Positions 19,750 to 29,010 of a stretch of 52,166 bases of DNA are shown here, one piece after another. Every line of letters starts with the position of its first letter. The stretch's first letter is position 1. The stretch spans positions 1 through 52,166 of the forward strand of contig CACMRF010000007.1 in assembly GCA_902615995.1 (NCBI GenBank). The letters are read 5' to 3'. The position numbers were made by a program, and so were the translations under genes. Under the pieces are notes generated by a model. It was given only the letters and a program-made list of their open reading frames with translations, did not search any database and had not been told where the DNA came from. The stretch comes from an uncultured SAR116 cluster alpha proteobacterium (GTDB taxonomy: Bacteria > Pseudomonadota > Alphaproteobacteria > Puniceispirillales > Marisalimonadaceae).

Positions 19750-20184
19750 ATGAACTTATTTAATATAATAAAATTTGGCCTTATTTTTATTTTTTTAAGC
19801 ATTTTATCCATTTTATTTAATATTGTAATGGGCTTTATTGGTATTAAATTTTTTTATGGAACTATAGTTGCTCTTTTAATTACTATAATTTCAGTTTACT
19901 TTAAAGTCATACTGCCATTGTATATAGGATCATTTTTTGGAATGATACATGTTCTAGAATGGCACTGGTTAATAGCAACATTGATTTGTTTGCCAGGATT
20001 ACTTTTCATTACTCCAAACTTATTTAAAAAAGTATTTAATATCAATACTCTAAGATCAGGAAATAACTTTAATTTTAAAGGTAATTATAATTCAAATTTT
20101 AAACATACTATGAAAACAAATGTTAAAAATGAAGACATTATTGAAGGTGATTATGAAGTGATCAAAGATGAAGATAAAAAATAA
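19750..20184 (+). CDS. Small integral membrane protein of unknown function
   Basis: A 144-residue protein with three to four hydrophobic segments in residues 1-95 (for example IIKFGLIFIFLSILSILFN and LIATLICLPGLLFI). A polar, Asn/Lys/Glu-rich cytosolic-type tail follows, with NEDIIEGDYEV near the end. No known family is recognised. It is the middle gene of a three-gene set and its last 17 bases overlap the next gene, which indicates translational coupling. Confidence 0.7.
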   Translation: MNLFNIIKFGLIFIFLSILSILFNIVMGFIGIKFFYGTIVALLITIISVYFKVILPLYIGSFFGMIHVLEWHWLIATLICLPGLLFITPNLFKKVFNINTLRSGNNFNFKGNYNSNFKHTMKTNVKNEDIIEGDYEVIKDEDKK

Positions 20185-20581
20185 AATAACAATTGTAATT
20201 ACTACTTTTTTTCTTTTTTCAGTTAACACTGCAAAATCTTATGAAGTTACATTGCCAAACTTTGGATTCATTTGTATCAATAAAATAAATAATGAAAAAT
20301 TCGAGTTTATTTTTTCACGAAATGATAACGATACCTCAGATATAGTTTTTCGAAGAATAGATGGTAAATTTAAATATATTGGAAATGTCCTTGCGCAAAA
20401 GAGCGGTTCTTATGTTTTATGGGAGGACAAAAGTTTTTATAAAACTACAGACTTTGCATGGAATTTAGATAAAGTGACTTCTACTTTAACACCAATCATA
20501 CTTAGTGTTGGATTGGACATTGAAGATAAAAGTAAAATACCAAATAGAATAACCTGCAACAGCAGGAGTATTTATTATTAG
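20168..20581 (+). CDS. Exported protein of unknown function
   Basis: A 137-residue protein with a signal peptide (MKIKNKITIVITTFFLFSVN, cleavage after TAKS or nearby). The mature part is beta-rich with two cysteines (FICINK and RITCNSRS), possibly a disulfide. No family is recognised. Its start lies inside the preceding membrane-protein gene. tRNA-Arg follows after about 60 bases. Confidence 0.7.
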   Translation: MKIKNKITIVITTFFLFSVNTAKSYEVTLPNFGFICINKINNEKFEFIFSRNDNDTSDIVFRRIDGKFKYIGNVLAQKSGSYVLWEDKSFYKTTDFAWNLDKVTSTLTPIILSVGLDIEDKSKIPNRITCNSRSIYY

Positions 20582-20641
20582 AATTTTAAATCAAACATTA
20601 TGTCTTGTATTTAATTAAGCTTTGAATTAAAAACTAATTGT

Positions 20642-20718
20642 GGGCCAGTAGCTCAGCTGGATAGAGCAATTGCCTTCTAAGCAATAGGTCAGGGGTTCGA
20701 ATCCTCTCTGGCTCACCA
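20642..20718 (+). tRNA. tRNA-Arg (TCT)
   Basis: The acceptor GGGCCAG pairs with CTGGCTC (one G-T), the anticodon stem ATTGC/GCAAT encloses CTTCTAA giving anticodon TCT, and the T-arm GGGGTTCGAATCCTC is standard. The discriminator is A and CCA is encoded at 20716-20718. It reads AGA, a frequent codon in this AT-rich genome. Confidence 0.96.
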
Positions 20719-20731
20719 TAATTAAAAGTTC

Positions 20732-21049
20732 TTAATGAGACCACAAACCTTTTCTTTTAAAACTAAAGTTGTCTGCATATGATTTTGGCTTAATTGTTTT
20801 AGTATTATTTTTTAAAATCCTAAATTTTAAATCATGAAGATCAGCATAATCAATTGCTTCTTCCTTTGAATTAAATTTTAAAACAATTTGCTTTGAAGTA
20901 TCATCACTACCAGACCAACCCATCAAAGGATCCAAGTTAGTTTTTGAATAACTAATAAATTTTAAAATCCAAAATTTATTTGTTGCCAAACCTGACTGCA
21001 TCGCAGACTTAGTTGGTTTATAAATTACTACATCTATATTATCTGACAT
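20732..21049 (-). CDS. NADH dehydrogenase complex I accessory subunit (NDUFS4/AQDQ family)
   Basis: A 105-residue protein of the ETC complex I subunit family, the bacterial relative of mitochondrial NDUFS4. Visible family features are the N-terminal VVIYKPTKSAMQSGLA, W-x-L in FWILKF, LMGWSGSDDT, and the C-terminal KPKSYADNFSFKRKGLW. Alphaproteobacteria carry this accessory subunit of respiratory complex I as a single gene outside the nuo operon, often near a tRNA as here (tRNA-Arg, convergent, 14 bases away). Confidence 0.9.
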   Translation of the reverse strand: MSDNIDVVIYKPTKSAMQSGLATNKFWILKFISYSKTNLDPLMGWSGSDDTSKQIVLKFNSKEEAIDYADLHDLKFRILKNNTKTIKPKSYADNFSFKRKGLWSH

Positions 21050-21090
21050 AGTAAAAACATATAAAAAATAATTTAAATTTCAAGTAAAGA

Positions 21091-21855
21091 TTAACCATTT
21101 ATAGAATATCCACCATCTACTGGGATTGCAGTTCCTGTAATGTAATTAGATGCTTCTGATGCTAAAAACACAGCAATACCTCCTAAATCATCCGGATCTC
21201 CCCATCTTCCAGCAGGTGTCCGCTCTGTAACTCTTTGTTCCAAACCAGGGATATCTAAACGTGCTTGTTTTGTTAATTCTGTATCAATATACCCAGGCAA
21301 GACAGCATTAACTTGAATATTTTTTGATGCCCAAGTATTAGCAAAACTTTTAGTAAGCTGCACTACCCCTCCTTTACTTGCAGAATATGCACTGCCTAAT
21401 GGAGCTCCAAACAAAGAATGCATTGATCCAATATTAATAATTTTTCCAGATTTATTTTTAATAAAATGCTCATAACAAGCTTTTGAACAGATAAACATAC
21501 TGACGAGATTCGTATTAATAATTGATGTCCACTCTTTTAATGAATATTCCTCAGGTCTTTTTCTAATATTTGTTCCAGCATTATTTACTAAAATATCTAT
21601 TTTTTGAAATTTATCTATAACTTGATTAACCATATTTTGACAAGAAAGTTCGTCATCAACATCAACTTCTATAGCTATTGCTTTAATATTAATATTTTTT
21701 AATTTATCAACAGAAAGAGTATTTTTGTCTTTATTTCTTCCAGCAATAATTATTTTTGCGCCAGCATCACCCATGGCTTTTGCCATTGCATAACCGATCC
21801 CTCCATTACCACCAGTTATAAGAGCAACTTTTTTATCTAAATTAAAAAGATTCAT
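21091..21855 (-). CDS. SDR-family oxidoreductase (gluconate 5-dehydrogenase-like)
   Basis: A 254-residue classical short-chain dehydrogenase. It shows TGGNGGIG (cofactor loop), NNAGTN, a catalytic Ser in NIGSMHS and the YSASK Tyr-Lys pair, ending in the usual ITGTAIPVDGGYS. The sequence style (KRPEEYSLKEW, VLPGYIDTELT) is closest to gluconate 5-dehydrogenase/KduD-type sugar-acid enzymes. The substrate is not determinable. A similar SDR lies at 33228-33998. Confidence 0.85.
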   Translation of the reverse strand: MNLFNLDKKVALITGGNGGIGYAMAKAMGDAGAKIIIAGRNKDKNTLSVDKLKNINIKAIAIEVDVDDELSCQNMVNQVIDKFQKIDILVNNAGTNIRKRPEEYSLKEWTSIINTNLVSMFICSKACYEHFIKNKSGKIINIGSMHSLFGAPLGSAYSASKGGVVQLTKSFANTWASKNIQVNAVLPGYIDTELTKQARLDIPGLEQRVTERTPAGRWGDPDDLGGIAVFLASEASNYITGTAIPVDGGYSING

Positions 21856-21884
21856 ACTTTACCTCATAATAAATTTTTTGATTA

Positions 21885-22184
21885 TTACATGTTATTCAAA
21901 AAATCATAAATTTTCCTCTTAAAAACTAATAATTTTTTTTTTAATAATAAATTTTCATTTTCAAGCTTTATAATTTTTTGTTCCATTTCTTCAAACTTTT
22001 TAGCATCTATATTGTACTGACTATTTTTTTGAGATAAACATGAGTTGTAAATAGTAATTTCTTTAGGTGTAGTATCTTTTAAAATGCATTCATGAGAAAA
22101 AGATTGATTACTTTTAGTAAAGATAAATAACAAAAGATAAGCACTCAAATATAATTTGTTTTTTAACAATCTTGTAATTATCAT
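21885..22184 (-). CDS. Small exported coiled-coil protein of unknown function
   Basis: A 99-residue protein. An N-terminal hydrophobic stretch (LYLSAYLLLFIFTKSNQSFS) acts as a signal peptide or anchor. Two cysteines follow, then a C-terminal heptad-rich helix (FEEMEQKIIKLENENLLLKK) that should form a short coiled coil. No family is recognised. It is divergent from the Hsp20 gene, with under 50 bases between them. Confidence 0.55.
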   Translation of the reverse strand: MIITRLLKNKLYLSAYLLLFIFTKSNQSFSHECILKDTTPKEITIYNSCLSQKNSQYNIDAKKFEEMEQKIIKLENENLLLKKKLLVFKRKIYDFLNNM

Positions 22185-22231
22185 CCTCTAGAGATAATAT
22201 ATTTAAACTTTTTTAACAATAGGTTTTATTT

Positions 22232-22651
22232 ATGTCTTTAAACTCTTTACCACCATTAGTTTTTAAATCATTTATTGGTTTTGACGAATTATTTGATGAA
22301 ATATCAAGAATAAATCATAATAAAAACTCTAACTACCCTGCATTTGATGTTATTAAAACAGACGAAAAAAATTATGAAATCAATTTGGCGGTAGCTGGCT
22401 TTAATGAAAATGAAATTGAAATAGTTTTTTTGCAGAATATTCTATCTATAACAGGAAAAAAAATTCAAAATAATGTTCAGAATATAATCCATAAAGGTAT
22501 TGCTCTTAGACCTTTTGAGAAAAAATTTAACTTAGATCCTTTAATGGAAGTTACTGAAGCTATACTTTCACAAGGCATGTTAAATATTAAGCTTTTTAAA
22601 CGGGATCCTGAGATTATTCAACCAAAAAAAATTGAAATCAAAACTACATAA
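22232..22651 (+). CDS. ibpA: Small heat-shock protein, Hsp20/IbpA family
   Basis: A 139-residue alpha-crystallin-type chaperone. The conserved core includes YPAFDVIKTDEKNYEINLAVAG near residue 37, LSITGKK and the phrase IALRPFEKKFNLD, which matches IbpA-like proteins; the end of the domain has GMLNIKL. Such proteins hold unfolding proteins under heat or oxidative stress in the cytosol. No obvious heat-shock operator was seen in the short upstream gap. Its end overlaps the convergent PhyH gene by 8 bases. Confidence 0.92.
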   Translation: MSLNSLPPLVFKSFIGFDELFDEISRINHNKNSNYPAFDVIKTDEKNYEINLAVAGFNENEIEIVFLQNILSITGKKIQNNVQNIIHKGIALRPFEKKFNLDPLMEVTEAILSQGMLNIKLFKRDPEIIQPKKIEIKTT

Positions 22652-23537
22652 AAGCAGATTTTGAGTTACCTGTTTTTTGTATCTTGAATATTGAGCCGTG
22701 ATCACTGGGTGGAGGTAAAGGTATTCTTACAGGTATATTTTCCATTCTTGGGCAAGTAGAAATCTTTCCCGAAATTAATTGAGATTTCATTTGTTTCCAT
22801 AAGTCATTAGGTGAAGTAAACTTCATATAAGATGGTGCACCCACTAACGGCCAAGAATCAGCTGCACTTAATTCATAAAACAACATCATTCTTCTGGATG
22901 AGCTTTTATTTATAGCCGAGCCATGAAGTAATCTTGCATGATGAATTGATATTGAACCTGCTTTTCCAGTAAGTGGAATTGCATCATTAAAATTAAAATC
23001 TTTATCTTTTGGGTCAATTGCTCCACAAAATACACCATCTGAATTATTATGATTAAGAACAGGGCCTTTATGAGTTTCAGGAATTACCATCAACGGACCA
23101 TTAGATAAATTTACGTCATCCAACATAACTCCTACAGCAAGCACATCGTCATTTGTATGTGGATAAAATGCCCAATCTTGATGCCATTCAACTGCAGATC
23201 CACCTTTCTCAAACTTTGTATTTAATTTACTAGATTTCAAAAGAATATTATCACCTAATAAATCTTTTAAGACTTTGGTAATTAATGATTTTTTAATCAA
23301 GTTTAAAAAATGGATATTTATTAGATGTGGTTGTTTAACTCTAGTTAATCTTGGATTGTCTTTTGAGTGGCCTTCTTCTAAATCAAAAATATTATCACTT
23401 TCATTAATCTCTCTAGAATCTTCTATAAATTGATCGATTAAAGCACGTGTTTTGTTGATATCATCTTTAGCTAAAAGCTCTTCAATAATAATAAAACCAT
23501 TCTTGTTATAATCTTGTATTTGATGTTTAGTTAACAT
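22644..23537 (-). CDS. Phytanoyl-CoA dioxygenase (PhyH) family protein
   Basis: A 297-residue Fe(II)/2-oxoglutarate oxygenase. The metal HxD is in VEWHQDWAFYPH, the distal His is in ARLLHGSAINKSSSRR and is followed by the 2-oxoglutarate Arg. The N-terminal QIDYNKNG-like start (QDYNKNGFIIIEELL) is standard for PhyH proteins. Bacterial members hydroxylate many small substrates, and the true one is unknown here. A second PhyH gene is at 28216-29010. The divergent MFS carrier 42 bases away may import its substrate (inference). Confidence 0.88.
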   Translation of the reverse strand: MLTKHQIQDYNKNGFIIIEELLAKDDINKTRALIDQFIEDSREINESDNIFDLEEGHSKDNPRLTRVKQPHLINIHFLNLIKKSLITKVLKDLLGDNILLKSSKLNTKFEKGGSAVEWHQDWAFYPHTNDDVLAVGVMLDDVNLSNGPLMVIPETHKGPVLNHNNSDGVFCGAIDPKDKDFNFNDAIPLTGKAGSISIHHARLLHGSAINKSSSRRMMLFYELSAADSWPLVGAPSYMKFTSPNDLWKQMKSQLISGKISTCPRMENIPVRIPLPPPSDHGSIFKIQKTGNSKSAFM

Positions 23538-23579
23538 TTAAATATATTAGGATACTTCAAAGTATAAAAAAAGATATTT

Positions 23580-24794
23580 ATGAAAAGTATAATCGTTAAA
23601 GAAGATTCTAGCCTTGCTTGGATAAGATTATTATTAGTATTTATATTGTGCGCATTAGGCTTTATAGGAATGTGGTCTGTTGTAATGATTTTACCAAGCA
23701 TGGAAACAGAATTCCAAATTTCAAGATCTTCAGTAACTATACCCTATGTTCTTACTATGTTTGGATTTGGCATAGGAAATATTATAGTTGGAAAATTTTC
23801 TGATAAATATGGAATAAAGAAACCTATTAAATTTGGTTTCACAATATTAATTGCTCTTTATTTTGTTTCAGTGCTTTCACCAAATTTTTATATTCTATCA
23901 ATAATACAATTTGGATTAGGCTTTTCATCTGCAGTTTTTTTTGGACCTATGATGAACGATATTAGTTATTTTTTTAAAAAAAACAAAGGCTTAGCTGTTT
24001 CAATTACTGCAAGTGCACAACATTTTGCAGGTGCTATATGGCCATTTTTTTTAACATTTTTACTATCAGAACAAAAATGGAGAGAAGCACACATATTGAT
24101 AGCATTGGTATGCACAACAACTGTCCCAATTTTATGTTTTGTCATATTTAAAATAAATTATGATAAAAAATCTTTTATAAATAACTATGATAAATTAAAA
24201 AATAAAGTACGAATACCTTTTTCAGATAACAGCTTCCAAAGATTGTTAATGATTGCTTCAATCGGCTGTTGTGTTGGCATGTCAACACCACAGGTTCATA
24301 TTATTCCATTATGTATTGATCAAGGTTTAAGCATCATTACTGGAGGAAAAATTTTATCAATAATGCTATTTTGTGCGGTATTAAGCAGAATAATGTTTGG
24401 ATATATTTCAGATATAATTGGACCATTAAAAACTTTATTAATTGGTTCAACTTTGCAGATGATAACCTTAATTCTATTTATTCCATTCAATACTTTAACT
24501 GGATTATATGTAGTTTCTATTTTATTTGGCTTATCACAAGGAGGTATTGTTCCAAGTTATGCTTTAATAGTTAAAAAGTATTTGCCTAATAAAGATGCTG
24601 CAGAAAGAATTGGATTGATAATTTTTTTTACAATTATAGGAATGTCAATTGGAGGATGGATGTCAGGAAAGATTTATGATTATACCAATTCTTACTCTTT
24701 AGGCTTTTTAAATAGTATTTTTTGGAATTTTATCAATGTAATGATAATGTTCTACATATTTTTTTGTTTTAAAAGATCTAAAGTAGTGATTTAA
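23580..24794 (+). CDS. MFS transporter
   Basis: A 404-residue major facilitator with about 12 hydrophobic helices. The inter-helix 2-3 motif is seen as GKFSDKYGIKKP, and its second-half repeat as GYISDIIGPLKT. The overall look resembles the monocarboxylate/oxalate-formate antiporter branch (GFSSAVFFGPMMNDISYFF). It is divergent from the PhyH gene, which may share a substrate with it. Ligand and direction of transport are unknown. Confidence 0.85.
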   Translation: MKSIIVKEDSSLAWIRLLLVFILCALGFIGMWSVVMILPSMETEFQISRSSVTIPYVLTMFGFGIGNIIVGKFSDKYGIKKPIKFGFTILIALYFVSVLSPNFYILSIIQFGLGFSSAVFFGPMMNDISYFFKKNKGLAVSITASAQHFAGAIWPFFLTFLLSEQKWREAHILIALVCTTTVPILCFVIFKINYDKKSFINNYDKLKNKVRIPFSDNSFQRLLMIASIGCCVGMSTPQVHIIPLCIDQGLSIITGGKILSIMLFCAVLSRIMFGYISDIIGPLKTLLIGSTLQMITLILFIPFNTLTGLYVVSILFGLSQGGIVPSYALIVKKYLPNKDAAERIGLIIFFTIIGMSIGGWMSGKIYDYTNSYSLGFLNSIFWNFINVMIMFYIFFCFKRSKVVI

Positions 24795-24839
24795 ATTTTG
24801 AATTGCTTAAACATTATGTTTAAATGTCGTTTTTTTTAT

Positions 24840-25445
24840 ATGAGAATTATATTATTGTCATTTTTGTTATTATTTAATTTTTCATATCATGTGACATCAT
24901 GTCCATCAAGTGGTGATGGTGATTGTGTTCCAAGTACAGATACCTACAATAAGGTTTCAAATACAAGCACTGAACAAACAGTCACAGAGACATCTAACAA
25001 AATTATATCATCAAATTTTAATAATCACGAAAGTGATGGTGAAGGTGGATTACCAGATGATAATATTGCAAAACCATCGAGTTATTTAAAAAAAATAAAC
25101 GAAAAATCTAAATTAAATTCTAAAATATCTAAATTAAACTTCGATCTGGATAATATTATTTATAGTTCATTAAAACAATATAACTCTAACTTTAGTAATC
25201 AGATAAATGACAAATTATATGACGTAAACAGTTTAATGGTTCAAAATAAAAATATTAATAAAAATATTTTTAATTCACTTCATCAAAATATAGATAAACT
25301 CTTAAATACAATTATTTATTCTTTTAGTGATAACAATTCTCTAACATTTAAGCCTTATACAAAAAATGAAACTGATATATTGTATCAAATTAATAAATAT
25401 AATGAAATTAACGATATTATTAAAACTCTAGAAGTAATGAACTAG
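24840..25445 (+). CDS. Exported (possibly lipid-anchored) protein of unknown function
   Basis: A 201-residue protein when started at the ATG at 24840 (MRIILLSFLLLFNFSYHVTS), chosen because it begins directly with a signal peptide; an in-frame TTG at 24798 would add 14 residues. VTSC just after the hydrophobic core resembles a lipobox. The mature part is Ser/Asn/Lys-rich, low in complexity, and ends in a helical Asn/Ile-rich region. No family is recognised. It follows the MFS gene closely. Confidence 0.55.
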   Translation: MRIILLSFLLLFNFSYHVTSCPSSGDGDCVPSTDTYNKVSNTSTEQTVTETSNKIISSNFNNHESDGEGGLPDDNIAKPSSYLKKINEKSKLNSKISKLNFDLDNIIYSSLKQYNSNFSNQINDKLYDVNSLMVQNKNINKNIFNSLHQNIDKLLNTIIYSFSDNNSLTFKPYTKNETDILYQINKYNEINDIIKTLEVMN

Positions 25446-25447
25446 AA

Positions 25448-26287
25448 TTATAGATTAATTTTTTTAAAATCATCTGATGAATGTCTCTCTCTTAATTGAA
25501 AACTTGGATTACCACTAACTTTATTAACTATTTTTCCTCTTCTTACGGCGGGTCTTAAATTAATATTTTCTGCCCACCTTAATACATTCTTATATGAAGA
25601 TACGTCTAAAAACTCTGCAGCAGAATATAATTTACCTAAAGTTAATTGACCATACCAAGACCAAATTGCAATGTCTGAAATTGTATATTGATCTCCACAT
25701 ATAAAATTTTTGTTTTCTAAATGTTTATTTAGTAAATCCAACTGTCTTTTAGTTTCCATGGCAAATCTATCGATTGGATATTCAAGCTTTTCAGGAGCAT
25801 AATTATAAAAATGACCAAATCCTCCACCTAAATATGGTGCACTACTCATTTGCCAAAACAACCAGTTCATGCATTCAACTTTTAATTCAGTTTCAAGTGG
25901 TAAAAAATGGTTAAATTTTTCAGCCAAATATAAAAGAATTGAACCTGACTCAAAAACAAATATTGGTTTATTATTTGTGTAATCAACTAATGTAGGTATT
26001 TTTGAATTAGGATTAGCTTTTACAAAACCAGAAGAAAACTGATCACCTTTACTAATTTCAATTAGCCACGCATCATAATCTGCTTCTTGAATGTTAAGCT
26101 CTAAAAGCTCTTCAAGTAAAATTGTAATTTTGACACCATTTGGTGTTCCTTGTGAATATAGTTGAAGGTTATGTTTACCGATTGGCAAATCTCTATCAAA
26201 GGTAGAACCTGATATTGGTCTATTTATTTTAGAAAATTTTCCGCCATTTTCTTTATTCCACTCCCATTTTTTTGGTGGTTTATACAT
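25448..26287 (-). CDS. yghU: Glutathione S-transferase family protein, YghU type
   Basis: A 279-residue glutathione/disulfide-bond oxidoreductase of the Nu class. It begins with the typical YKPPKKWEWNKENGGKFS extension, followed by the thioredoxin-like domain (LYSQGTPNGVKITILLEEL), an ESGSILLYLAEK glutathione-binding motif, and a C-terminal helical domain (YTISDIAIWSWYG). YghU proteins act on disulfides and organic peroxides. An AAGGA precedes the start. The gene stands alone on this strand beside a small membrane-peptide gene. Confidence 0.93.
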   Translation of the reverse strand: MYKPPKKWEWNKENGGKFSKINRPISGSTFDRDLPIGKHNLQLYSQGTPNGVKITILLEELLELNIQEADYDAWLIEISKGDQFSSGFVKANPNSKIPTLVDYTNNKPIFVFESGSILLYLAEKFNHFLPLETELKVECMNWLFWQMSSAPYLGGGFGHFYNYAPEKLEYPIDRFAMETKRQLDLLNKHLENKNFICGDQYTISDIAIWSWYGQLTLGKLYSAAEFLDVSSYKNVLRWAENINLRPAVRRGKIVNKVSGNPSFQLRERHSSDDFKKINL

Positions 26288-26319
26288 AATAAGTCCTTTT
26301 TAAGGTTAAATAAACTAAA

Positions 26320-26460
26320 TTATTTAACTTCCTTTAATGTTTCAACAATACTATCCCTAGCACCACTATCTAAAAAAAAGTCTTTTAATGTACTGGAAAT
26401 TTCAGGATAATAAGTAGACAGTCCAATTCCAATTATAATTCCTATAATAATTTTGATCAT
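26320..26460 (-). CDS. 46-residue single-pass membrane peptide
   Basis: A short open frame with an excellent ribosome-binding site: GGAGG 6 bases before ATG at 26460, stop at 26320-26322. The peptide starts with a Gly/Ile-rich membrane helix (MIKIIIGIIIGIGLSTYYPE) and continues into an amphipathic acidic/basic tail ending in TLKEVK. No named family is recognised. The strong ribosome-binding site and the use of almost the whole intergenic gap support a real gene. Confidence 0.7.
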   Translation of the reverse strand: MIKIIIGIIIGIGLSTYYPEISSTLKDFFLDSGARDSIVETLKEVK

Positions 26461-26513
26461 GTCATTCCTCCACATAGAGAATTTAATTTATACAATAAAT
26501 TTGTAAATAAAAA

Positions 26514-26912
26514 TTAAATATTTTTTAGATGATTTAAATCTAAATTAAAATCTTCATACCCTTGATAAATCAATTTTAAATAAGTATTCGAAGGCTTTAA
26601 TAATTTATTTGAATTCATTACATAAGTCATTGTTTTAATTGATTTATATTTTAAATAGATTTTTGAGTACAACATTGGAAAATTTTCGTAAATATCTAAT
26701 TCTTTTTCACAATGTTTTGTAATTTTCCACAATCCAATTGGGACAAAACTATTCTTATCTTTTATAATATTTGCATATCTATTGAAAGATAACCTCCATC
26801 CAAAAAGTTTATTTACTCTAAACCCATTTAGATAAAATAAAGGTTTTGCTCTAGGACACCGAGAGTTCATTAATTTAAAATTTAAATTTGATCCATAGGC
26901 GATGTAATACAT
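26514..26912 (-). CDS. Gamma-glutamylcyclotransferase-like (AIG2/GGCT) protein
   Basis: A 132-residue protein with the substrate-loop motif IAYGSNLN at the N-terminus, RCPRAKPL, and the acidic residue in LDIYENFP expected for the catalytic Glu of the GGCT fold. Members act on gamma-glutamyl amines or peptides such as glutathione fragments. Substrate is unknown; its nearness to a glutathione S-transferase is suggestive only. Confidence 0.8.
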   Translation of the reverse strand: MYYIAYGSNLNFKLMNSRCPRAKPLFYLNGFRVNKLFGWRLSFNRYANIIKDKNSFVPIGLWKITKHCEKELDIYENFPMLYSKIYLKYKSIKTMTYVMNSNKLLKPSNTYLKLIYQGYEDFNLDLNHLKNI

Positions 26913-27033
26913 TAAAAGAACTTCCTGGCGTCTTTAAAAAAACTAACTTTTCATTAGTTCATTTTCTAATGAGTATTATATCCCTTTAATGAATACATGA
27001 AACAAAAAAGTAAGAAAATTATTAACTATTTAA

Positions 27034-28212
27034 TTAAATTTCAAAATTTTTAAAATGAGTTTTATTTTTATTAATATAACTCCAATCGTATACTACACCA
27101 AGACCTTCGCCATCAGGAACATCTACAAACCCTTTATCATCTACACAATCAAGCATATCAGTATATCCACATAAGTATACAGGCGGTATGGCATTATCAC
27201 AGTCTGGACCAACTAAAGCCACTTCATAGTAATTAGTATTTCTTATTGCAGACATCATAATTCTGTGAGCTGGTCCACATGCATGAATTTCAACATCAAC
27301 GCCTAAAGATTCCGCTAGATGCGCAATCTTCATACCTCCAGTTATCCCCATATCATATTCAGGATCCATTCTTAAAAAATCTGTGCCTCCTGCTAAAATA
27401 AAATCTGCTTTAGGCTCAACACCTCTTATATGTTCAGTTAGAAGTATTGGTGTTTTTATAAAACTTCTGAGCTTTTTATGCCCAAAAGCTGACACACCGG
27501 AATCTCTATATGGGTCCTCAAGCCAAAAGTAATTTGCTTCATCACACGCTCTGCCAACAGCCAAAGCGTCTGCAAAAGTTCTTAATTCACAAGCAGGATC
27601 TAGCATTAATGTCATTTTGTGACCAACTTTTTTAGCGACATGTAAAATATTATCAATTTCTTCTTTGACATTTCCTTCATTCCATCCATGAATTTTGAAG
27701 GCTTTATATCCAATATCATAACATTTTTCAGCAAAATCTGCATATGCTTCTTTGCAGTACAATCCACCATTCCTATCACCATGATATGTACTAGCATATG
27801 CTGGAAGTTTATTTTTAAAACCACCCAACATATTTTTTACTGAACATTTATATTTTTTGCCAAACCAATCCCACAAAGCAATATCAATTGGCCCATGCCC
27901 CATATGATCAAACTGTCTTAATTCACGCTTAAAATCATCGTAAATGCCCTCTCTTTCTTCAGCGTGTCTTCCAAGTAATTTTGGAGCAAGCATACATGAT
28001 TGTGCAAAAGTTGAAGCTGTTGAACACCAGTGAGTTACATATTCACCAACAGTTCCGTCATCTGTAATTATTTTAATAGCAAACTTTTTTAATTCACTGA
28101 CCTCACCTTTTGAATACCCAAATGCACCTACACTATTTGCACCAGTTAAATTACCTAAATTATTAACAGGAAATTTAAATTCATGAAGTTCAACTTTTTT
28201 TATTAATGACAT
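27034..28212 (-). CDS. Mandelate racemase/enolase-superfamily dehydratase
   Basis: A 392-residue enolase-superfamily protein. The barrel carries KAFKIHGW with the catalytic Lys, metal ligands in MLDPACELR, WLEDPYRD and LLTEHIRG, and a late His in EIHACGPAHR. This pattern fits acid-sugar dehydratases of the mandelate racemase group. It lies 3 bases downstream of a PhyH gene and in one operon with an NAD-dependent epimerase/dehydrogenase, which suggests a sugar-acid catabolic route; the exact sugar cannot be read. Confidence 0.87.
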   Translation of the reverse strand: MSLIKKVELHEFKFPVNNLGNLTGANSVGAFGYSKGEVSELKKFAIKIITDDGTVGEYVTHWCSTASTFAQSCMLAPKLLGRHAEEREGIYDDFKRELRQFDHMGHGPIDIALWDWFGKKYKCSVKNMLGGFKNKLPAYASTYHGDRNGGLYCKEAYADFAEKCYDIGYKAFKIHGWNEGNVKEEIDNILHVAKKVGHKMTLMLDPACELRTFADALAVGRACDEANYFWLEDPYRDSGVSAFGHKKLRSFIKTPILLTEHIRGVEPKADFILAGGTDFLRMDPEYDMGITGGMKIAHLAESLGVDVEIHACGPAHRIMMSAIRNTNYYEVALVGPDCDNAIPPVYLCGYTDMLDCVDDKGFVDVPDGEGLGVVYDWSYINKNKTHFKNFEI

Positions 28213-28215
28213 AAT

Positions 28216-29010
28216 TTAACTTTCATATAAAACAGGAAAATCCTCAACGTCTAATTTATCTCCTGTATTTAACTTTATATAATCAAAAGGTGGTGAACCT
28301 TTACCTTTTCTATCTACAAAACGTGTCTTTTCACCAACACACCTTGCCGAAAAAACACGTCTTCTTAAACTTTCATTAAAATTGGCACTTGCACCATGAA
28401 TTATTCTAAAATCAAAAGCTATTGCGTCACCTGGATTCATCTCCCAAGCAAGAATATTATAAGAATCTAAATTACTTTCTATATCTGGCATTTCTTCAGT
28501 GTTATCATTTTCATATAAATCATTTCCGTTAAATCTTTTAGGTCTATGAATTTTACCTGTTAAATGGGATTTAGATATGCACTTCAAACATATTTCTTTT
28601 GATATTGGATCTAATGGTATCCAAAAACTTACATTTTGAACTCCATCAACACAATAATATGGAAGATCTTGATGCCATGGAGTAGCTAAAGATGACCCAG
28701 GCTCTTTTACTAAAACATGATCATGAAAAAAGCGAGTAAATTGTGAGTTCATTAAAGACGAAGAAATTTTTCCAATATCAGAATTAAAAATAAAATCTTT
28801 AAATTCATCAATCCTATTCCAGTTACATAAATCTTGAAAAAATTTTGCAGTACCATCTTCAGGTAAGTATGATCTTTCTTTTGGACTCGGATTTTTAATT
28901 AATTTTTCAATTCCAATTTCTAAAGTTTCAACCCAATCAATAAAAACACCTTTTAAAAGAATAGCACCTTCTTCTTTATAAGATTTAATCTGATTATTTG
29001 AGATGTCCAC
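28216..29010 (-). CDS. Phytanoyl-CoA dioxygenase (PhyH) family protein
   Basis: A 264-residue Fe(II)/2-oxoglutarate oxygenase. The HxD is in TPWHQDLPYYCVDG, the distal His in FRIIHGASANFN and the following Arg pair in LRRRVFSAR. The start is GTG at 29010, directly after the stop of the upstream epimerase gene, so translation is coupled. It differs from the other PhyH protein at 22644-23537 and probably has another substrate linked to the sugar-acid genes on either side. Confidence 0.88.
   Translation of the reverse strand: MDISNNQIKSYKEEGAILLKGVFIDWVETLEIGIEKLIKNPSPKERSYLPEDGTAKFFQDLCNWNRIDEFKDFIFNSDIGKISSSLMNSQFTRFFHDHVLVKEPGSSLATPWHQDLPYYCVDGVQNVSFWIPLDPISKEICLKCISKSHLTGKIHRPKRFNGNDLYENDNTEEMPDIESNLDSYNILAWEMNPGDAIAFDFRIIHGASANFNESLRRRVFSARCVGEKTRFVDRKGKGSPPFDYIKLNTGDKLDVEDFPVLYES

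Noticed and set aside
26925-26990. Possible terminator hairpin ACTAA...TTAGT after the GGCT-like gene
   Set aside because: The stem has only 5 A/T-rich pairs and is expected by chance in such DNA.
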